Positions 59,558 through 64,000 of a stretch of DNA of 64,000 nt are shown here, in pieces (within the stretch, counting starts at the first letter, position 1; every line of letters starts with the position of its first letter). The notes beneath the pieces were generated by a model. That model ran no database searches. It was given only the letters and a program-made list of their open reading frames with translations, and was not told the DNA's origin. Source of the DNA: Clostridia bacterium (lineage in GTDB: Bacteria; Bacillota; Clostridia; Oscillospirales; Acutalibacteraceae); contig JAFRUA010000037.1 in NCBI GenBank assembly GCA_017434855.1, positions 62,001 to 126,000 of the forward strand, written 5' to 3'. Position numbers and translations under genes: made by a program.

Positions 59558-61372
59558 TTACTCATTCGGTGAAACGACGATCACCAGCACCTCAACCACC
59601 TCTTCGTTGGCGTCGTTGGTGATTTTGACCTTTGTGATCCCGCGGCTGCCCGCCTGGATATACAGGTCGCCCTTGCCGGTTTCCGACAGGCTGTTGGTCA
59701 CGCGGCAGGTGGGCACCACGCTTTCGTCGTCGGCCTGCACATAAAAATTCACGTCAAACGACAGTGTGTGCCGCAGCCGGATCGTGGCGTTCCCTCCCTC
59801 GTTCAGGATCAGTTCGCCGGTGGCGGGGATGATGCTTTTGTCGGACTTGTAAGCGTCGTGGAACTCCCGGATGATCTGATATTCATCCGCCGTCAGGGCA
59901 TGGGCCTTCAGGTCCTCGACCTGCGATTCCAGCGCGGTATTCTTGTCGCTCAGGGATTCGTTCTCGTTTTCCAGCGCCGCTTTTTCTTTTGCGTCGTCCT
60001 TGACCGTTTCCTGCAGCGCGGCGTTCTCATCCTGCAGCGACTGGATCGTTGCCTTCAGGTCCGCGGCGTCGGATTTTCGTTTGCCGATCGCGGCGGCAAG
60101 GTCGTCCTGCAGCGAAGCGTTTTCAGACACGGCGGACGAAAGGTCCGCACTCGTCGTACTCAGGTTCCGGTACTGGAGCACCAGCACCACGCTGAGCGCC
60201 GCAACGCACACGGCAAACACGATGCTCAGCACCGTGCCGACTGTATTGCGGCGGTTCTTTTTCGCCGCACCGGCCGCCGTATCCGGCGATTCGCCCGAAC
60301 TGTCCGCAGCCGAGCCGTCCGGCGCCGGCGCCACCGTGCCCGCCGCACCGGAAGAGATGGTCAGCGATGATGCCGCGGTGCCGATCGTGACGCCGTTCAA
60401 CCCGCGCCGGGGACCGACGCAGCGGTCCAGGTCCGCCATCAGCGCGTCGATGGTCTGATAGCGGTCCTCCGGGTGCACCGCAAGGCCCTTCATCAGCACG
60501 GTTTCAAACGCGGGTTCAATGCGCGCGCCCACCTCTGACGGCAACTGCAGCGTTTCGGTCCGCCGCGAGATCGCGTCCAGCGGCGTTTTGCCGGTGATGC
60601 ATTTATAGATCATGGCGCACAGAGCATAGACGTCGGTCCACGGGCCCTGCTTGCCGCGCTTGCTGTATTGTTCTTCGGGCGTATAGCCCGGCTTCATCAT
60701 CACGGTCAGCTCGCGGCTGTTTTGCGAAAACGATTCCCGCGCCGCGCCAAAGTCCAGCAGCTTGACGCCGTTTTGCGCCAGCATGATGTTGTCCGGACTG
60801 ATGTCGCGGTGGATCACGTCCTTTTTGTGGACCTTGCTCAGCGAGCGCATGATCGGCAGCAGCAGGCCGTAGGCCTCGCGGGCGCTGAACGTTCCGTGCT
60901 GCTTCAGATAATCACGCAGCGTCTGGCCGCGCAGGAATTCCATGACGATATAGGCCGTGTTGTTGCACTGAAAATAATACCGCACCTGCACAATGCCGGG
61001 CTCCTTGGTCAGCAGCGCAAGCGTCTGGGCCTCTTTCAAAAACTTGGTCTTTCCGTTTTCAAAAAGGGTCTGCTCTTTTTCACCCGCGCCGGGCCGCACC
61101 GACGGGTCGGCCTTGCCGTTGCGGGTGGCCACGCCCCGCGGATAGTATTCCTTGATCGCGACCACGGAGCCATCCTCCAGATCGCGCGCGATATAGGTGA
61201 TGCCGAAGCCGCCTTCGCCGAGGACGTCGCCGATCAGAAAGCGCCCCTTCAGCCGGGTGCCCGGCGGAAGATGATGCTCCAGCGCGCGGTTTTCAAACAA
61301 ATTCGATCCGCAGGCCGGGCAGGTCTGCAGACCGCCGCTCACCTCTGCCATGCAATGGCTGCAGTATGTCAT
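59558..61372 (-). CDS. K10: zinc-ribbon kinase with extracellular coiled coil and beta domain
   Basis: 604 residues. More diverged zinc ribbon (Cys 4, 7, 18, 21; CPACGS); kinase with GEGGFG, Lys74, HRDISPDN (188-195) and DFG 207-209; the activation loop PGYTPEEQY is closest to classical PknB. Short Ala/Ser/Gly linker rather than Pro-rich. Membrane span ~376-400, coiled coil ~402-490 (heptads through AALQETVKDDAKEKAALENE), then a ~90-residue Ig/BIG-like beta domain (ATIRLRHTLSFDVNFYVQAD). The coiled coil suggests a dimeric receptor. SD GGAGG. Confidence 0.92.
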   Translation of the reverse strand: MTYCSHCMAEVSGGLQTCPACGSNLFENRALEHHLPPGTRLKGRFLIGDVLGEGGFGITYIARDLEDGSVVAIKEYYPRGVATRNGKADPSVRPGAGEKEQTLFENGKTKFLKEAQTLALLTKEPGIVQVRYYFQCNNTAYIVMEFLRGQTLRDYLKQHGTFSAREAYGLLLPIMRSLSKVHKKDVIHRDISPDNIMLAQNGVKLLDFGAARESFSQNSRELTVMMKPGYTPEEQYSKRGKQGPWTDVYALCAMIYKCITGKTPLDAISRRTETLQLPSEVGARIEPAFETVLMKGLAVHPEDRYQTIDALMADLDRCVGPRRGLNGVTIGTAASSLTISSGAAGTVAPAPDGSAADSSGESPDTAAGAAKKNRRNTVGTVLSIVFAVCVAALSVVLVLQYRNLSTTSADLSSAVSENASLQDDLAAAIGKRKSDAADLKATIQSLQDENAALQETVKDDAKEKAALENENESLSDKNTALESQVEDLKAHALTADEYQIIREFHDAYKSDKSIIPATGELILNEGGNATIRLRHTLSFDVNFYVQADDESVVPTCRVTNSLSETGKGDLYIQAGSRGITKVKITNDANEEVVEVLVIVVSPNE

Positions 61373-61414
61373 CGGTTCGTCCTCCCTTCTTTGATCGTTC
61401 CCATTTTTTTGATG

Positions 61415-62593
61415 TCAGGCGCCCATGCCGGGGGCGCCGGTTCCGGCCGCCGCCTGCTGCGCAAGGGCGGGCAGCACGGCCGCCGTTTCCTGCGGCGCGG
61501 TATTTTGCAGATAGATCAGAACCCCCAGCAGGATCGCCGCCAGAACCAGCAGCACGATCCCGACGGTACGCAGGATACGCGCGGATTTTGCTTTGCCGAC
61601 CGGCGGGACCGGGTCCGGCGGAATCGGATGGATCATCGTGGAAACCACACCGTCAAGTGCGGCAATCAACTCACGCATACTTTGAAAGCGCTGCTCCGGC
61701 CGCACAGACAGGCCCTTGGTCAAAACGGCCCGGATCTGTGGATCCACAGCCACCCCGTCAAAGCTCAACGGCGCATCCGGCGCCTGCAGACGGATCAGCG
61801 CTTCCTCCGGAGCCCGCCCGACTATGCAGTGAAACAGTGTGGCACACAAGGCATAGACGTCGGTCCACGGGCCCTGGTTGGACTGAGATGCACGGGCATA
61901 TTGTTCAAAGGGCGAATACCCGCGCTTGATCATCACCGACAGGCTGCGCTCATCTTCTGAAAAAACATCGTGCGCCGCACCAAAGTCCAGCAGCTTTGCG
62001 CCGCCTTTGGTCAGCATGATATTGTCCGGCGCAATGTCGCGGTGGATCATGCCCATTTCATGGACCTTGCTCAGCGATTCCATCACCGGACGCAGCAGAC
62101 GATATGCGTCAAGAAACGAAATTTTGCCGACCCGTTTGAGATACTGCTTCAGCGTTTCGCCGCGCAGATATTTCATCACAATATACGCCGTATTGTTTTC
62201 TTCAAAAAAGCCGATCACATCCACAATGCCTGACACTTCGTCAAGGCTGGCAAGAATCTGCGCTTCTTCCAGAAACTTCTTTTTGCCAAGCCGGAAGATT
62301 TCATGCCCGCGTGTCAGGACGGTGATGTTTTTGGTGTGGCTGCCGCGCGTTACAAAATCGTGCGGATAAAACTCTTTGATCGCCACGGTCAGATTGAGCT
62401 GCAGATCCCGCGCGATATAGGTGATGCCAAAGCCGCCTTCGCCAATCGCCGCGCCCAACTGATACTGTCCTTTCAGTACCGTTCCCGGGCGCAGATGGTG
62501 ATCCGGGCAGTCATAAGCCAGCGCCTTGCCGCATTCCGGGCAAAAGCGCACGCTGTCTTCATTTTGCGCAAAGCAATGGCTGCAAACTTTCAT
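61415..62593 (-). CDS. K11: zinc-ribbon kinase with minimal extracellular tail
   Basis: 392 residues. Zinc ribbon (Cys 4, 7, 18, 21; CSHCFAQ/CPECGK); kinase with GEGGFG, Lys73, HRDIAPDN and LLDFGAAHDV. Short linker, membrane span ~341-362 (TVGIVLLVLAAILLGVLIYL) and a ~30-residue Ala/Gly-rich tail without a domain. Closest kinase to the PP2C gene (37 nt), so these two may be the core kinase/phosphatase pair of the system. SD AAAGGA. Confidence 0.9.
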   Translation of the reverse strand: MKVCSHCFAQNEDSVRFCPECGKALAYDCPDHHLRPGTVLKGQYQLGAAIGEGGFGITYIARDLQLNLTVAIKEFYPHDFVTRGSHTKNITVLTRGHEIFRLGKKKFLEEAQILASLDEVSGIVDVIGFFEENNTAYIVMKYLRGETLKQYLKRVGKISFLDAYRLLRPVMESLSKVHEMGMIHRDIAPDNIMLTKGGAKLLDFGAAHDVFSEDERSLSVMIKRGYSPFEQYARASQSNQGPWTDVYALCATLFHCIVGRAPEEALIRLQAPDAPLSFDGVAVDPQIRAVLTKGLSVRPEQRFQSMRELIAALDGVVSTMIHPIPPDPVPPVGKAKSARILRTVGIVLLVLAAILLGVLIYLQNTAPQETAAVLPALAQQAAAGTGAPGMGA

Positions 62594-62630
62594 GCTCCTG
62601 ATCCTTTTCCTTTCCTGCCGCGGCGCCGTG

Positions 62631-63377
62631 TCACGCTTTGATCTCGCAAAGAATGGCCGTGATGTTGTCGACGCCGCCGTGCTGCAGCGCCTGAGATACC
62701 AGCGTCAGCGTGCCTTCGCGCACCGTGGGCGCCGCCGCCACAATGCGGGCGATGTCCTCATCGGTGACCATGTCGGTGATGCCGTCAGAGCACGCCAGAT
62801 AGCGCGTGCCGGGCACATACTCTTCGCGCACGATGTGCGGCGTGATCATGATCTCATCCGTCGGGATGCCGAGGTACTGCGTCAGGGGCGCCTTTTTGCG
62901 ATAATAGTCCTTGACGGAGTGATCGTGCGACAATTGCAGAATCTGGCCGCCGCTCAGCCGATAGATGCGGCTGTCGCCGAGATTGCAGCAATAAAGGCAG
63001 GAAGGCTCAAAGCGCATGATCGCCGCTGTCGAGCCCATGGTGCGGATATGGTTGACCCACGCAAATTCGCAAACCGCGTCGTTCAACGACAGACAGAGAT
63101 CCCGAAGGATCTCTGCACCGTCGCCCGGCATGCGGTCAAAATCCAGGGTCCCGCGTGCGGCCAGCAGCGACGCCATGTCGCCGCAGGATTCCCCGCCCAT
63201 TCCGTCATATACCGCCAGAATGGCATTGTCGTCAGACGTGAGCGTCCCGAATTTTGTGATGTCGTTAAACTTCTCTTTGCCGTAGCGATAACGCTCCTGG
63301 GCATAGAAGTTGTCCTGATTGCTTTCCCTGACGCCGCCTTTGATGTTGACGCAGGCATATTCAATTTGATATGGCAT
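62631..63377 (-). CDS. PP2C-family Ser/Thr phosphatase
   Basis: 248 residues from ATG 63377 (TCGGAGGA 7 nt upstream). All PP2C metal and phosphate motifs are present: RESNQDNF, VYDGMGGESCGD, MGSTAAIM, NLGDSRIYR, CSDGITDMV and VDNITAI. Cytoplasmic, no membrane span. It is the only phosphatase among eleven kinases and is expected to dephosphorylate the kinases or their common targets. 13 nt after the truncated upstream gene. Confidence 0.94.
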   Translation of the reverse strand: MPYQIEYACVNIKGGVRESNQDNFYAQERYRYGKEKFNDITKFGTLTSDDNAILAVYDGMGGESCGDMASLLAARGTLDFDRMPGDGAEILRDLCLSLNDAVCEFAWVNHIRTMGSTAAIMRFEPSCLYCCNLGDSRIYRLSGGQILQLSHDHSVKDYYRKKAPLTQYLGIPTDEIMITPHIVREEYVPGTRYLACSDGITDMVTDEDIARIVAAAPTVREGTLTLVSQALQHGGVDNITAILCEIKA

Positions 63378-63390
63378 AGTCTTCCTCCGA

Positions 63391-64000
63391 TCAGTTTTCC
63401 CAAAGCTGGACATTTGCAAGGATGGCACAGTTGTTATGAGACTCACCGTTTGTCGTAACAACAATTTTGACCCATTTTGCGCCGGTGATATCAACTTCAA
63501 ACGAATAGCCGTCGGTCATGCGGTTAATTTTTTTAAGCGGCGGTTCCACCAGAATATCCTGATTGTCTTCGCCCGCCACATAAATCTGGATCGTTGCCCA
63601 GCCCTGTTCCGGGATATCGGCATGCGGCGCAAAGGTGCCGGTGATCTTTTTATACTTTCCATCCACGCGATACTGCTGATAAAACTCCTTGTCGTATGAA
63701 TAAGAATAATCACTGTCAAAAACGGCAAAGGTTCCACCATACGAATTGCCAAACGGGTCCTGCGGCGTTTCTGTCCCCGCTTCGGCCCAGTCAAAGTTTT
63801 TGTTGACCAAAATCACAGACTCCGACGGAAGTGAGACCGGCTTTCCGGCGTTGACTTCATCCAGCTTGGTCTGCAGCGTTTCACTGTTCGGCAGCACCGA
63901 CAGCGCCTCGTTCAGCGCGTTCGTAGCACCGGCATAGTCCTTTGCGTCCAGCAGCTCGGCGACCTGCGCCAGCACATACTGCTCGTACTTCGTCTCATAC
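63391..64000 (-). CDS. C-terminal part of an NPCBM-type protein (5' end beyond the window)
   Basis: The frame is open to the window edge (at least 202 residues, beginning YETKYEQYV). A TPR-like helical pair (ELLDAKDYAGATNALNEALS) is followed by a beta-sandwich domain (FGNSYGGTFAVFDSDY, GTFAPHADIPEQGWATIQIY, DGYSFEVDITGAKWVKIVVT, ending ILANVQLWEN) with the pattern of NPCBM putative carbohydrate-binding modules. By position it is probably the end of another membrane kinase or sensor of the array; that part is not visible. Confidence 0.75.
   Translation of the reverse strand, partial: YETKYEQYVLAQVAELLDAKDYAGATNALNEALSVLPNSETLQTKLDEVNAGKPVSLPSESVILVNKNFDWAEAGTETPQDPFGNSYGGTFAVFDSDYSYSYDKEFYQQYRVDGKYKKITGTFAPHADIPEQGWATIQIYVAGEDNQDILVEPPLKKINRMTDGYSFEVDITGAKWVKIVVTTNGESHNNCAILANVQLWEN

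Noticed and set aside
37358-63458. Many long + strand open frames through the kinase array
   Set aside because: All are antisense to recognised kinase, BspA or PP2C genes and show repeated shadow peptides (for example QHDVVRRNVAVDH, the reverse of HRDIAPDN), so they recur only because the kinases recur.
37076-64000. TerY-type phosphorylation triad (vWA, PP2C, kinase)
   Set aside because: PP2C and kinases are present but no von Willebrand A or Ter gene is seen in the window; it could still lie beyond 64000, so the comparison is left open rather than claimed.

Overview
The window looks like the chromosome of a GC-rich, spore-forming, anaerobic Clostridia member, most likely Oscillospiraceae/Ruminococcaceae-like. 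The pointers are a spoVAC-spoVAD-spoVAE spore-germination operon, a ferredoxin-dependent 2-oxoacid oxidoreductase, Gram-positive signal peptides and strong AGGAGG ribosome sites, BspA-type leucine-rich surface proteins, and dispersed CTCCCTCA-type hairpin repeats. This taxonomic call is inference; there is no rRNA or tRNA in the window. No prophage, CRISPR array or intact insertion sequence was seen.

Left part, 0-37 kb. An exonuclease fused to an AlkD-like domain lies on the minus strand (0.1-1.4 kb). A lipid/acyl-type cluster follows (1.6-10.1 kb): two paralogous adenylate-forming ligases, two tandem paralogous secreted alpha/beta hydrolases whose nucleophile elbow carries Cys instead of Ser, and a LuxR-type regulator. 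Four promoters here share TTCACA-N20-TATCAT/TAAAAT. Then come a korDABC-type operon (10.1-12.7 kb), an orphan HATPase protein, gap, rmlB with a zinc-ribbon membrane protein, and a PTS-IIC-like transporter coupled to a HAD phosphatase. After these are a 32-codon peptide gene with a strong SD, a secreted beta-rich protein and a Cys/Gly-rich miniprotein. A minus-strand housekeeping operon runs DUF951 - prfA - Sua5/CoaE fusion - lytic transglycosylase - M18 aminopeptidase (26.4-21.5 kb). It is followed by an S1 protein, a metallophosphoesterase/membrane protein/AlaX operon, a DUF1015 gene with a glycerophosphodiesterase-like protein that has lost its catalytic residues, the spoVA operon with an extra 62-aa gene, and a flavin reductase.

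Right part, 37-64 kb, is the striking region. Eleven Hanks-type protein kinases, called K1 to K11 from left to right, lie head to tail on the minus strand. Each begins with the same four-Cys zinc ribbon (CxxC-N10-CxxC) followed directly by the kinase domain, and most then have a Pro-rich linker and one membrane span. What follows the membrane differs from gene to gene: a BMP/PnrA-like nucleoside-binding domain plus SH3-like domain (K2), SH3 and LolA-like domains (K3), two unnamed domains shuffled among K1, K3 and K8, DUF6273 (K7 without a membrane span, K9 with one), a Thr/His/Tyr repeat tail (K5), a coiled coil plus beta domain (K10), or nothing (K4, K11). K6 is a soluble degenerate kinase. 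Two BspA-type LRR surface proteins are interleaved, and a PP2C phosphatase and a truncated NPCBM-type protein stand at the promoter-proximal end. A DUF559 nuclease gene bounded by two 106-bp repeats (one mismatch) interrupts the array between K8 and K9.

The likely logic, which is inference, is an expanded set of receptor kinases sharing one cytoplasmic zinc-ribbon/kinase module and one PP2C antagonist, with rapidly swapped extracellular sensors. The array continues past position 64000.
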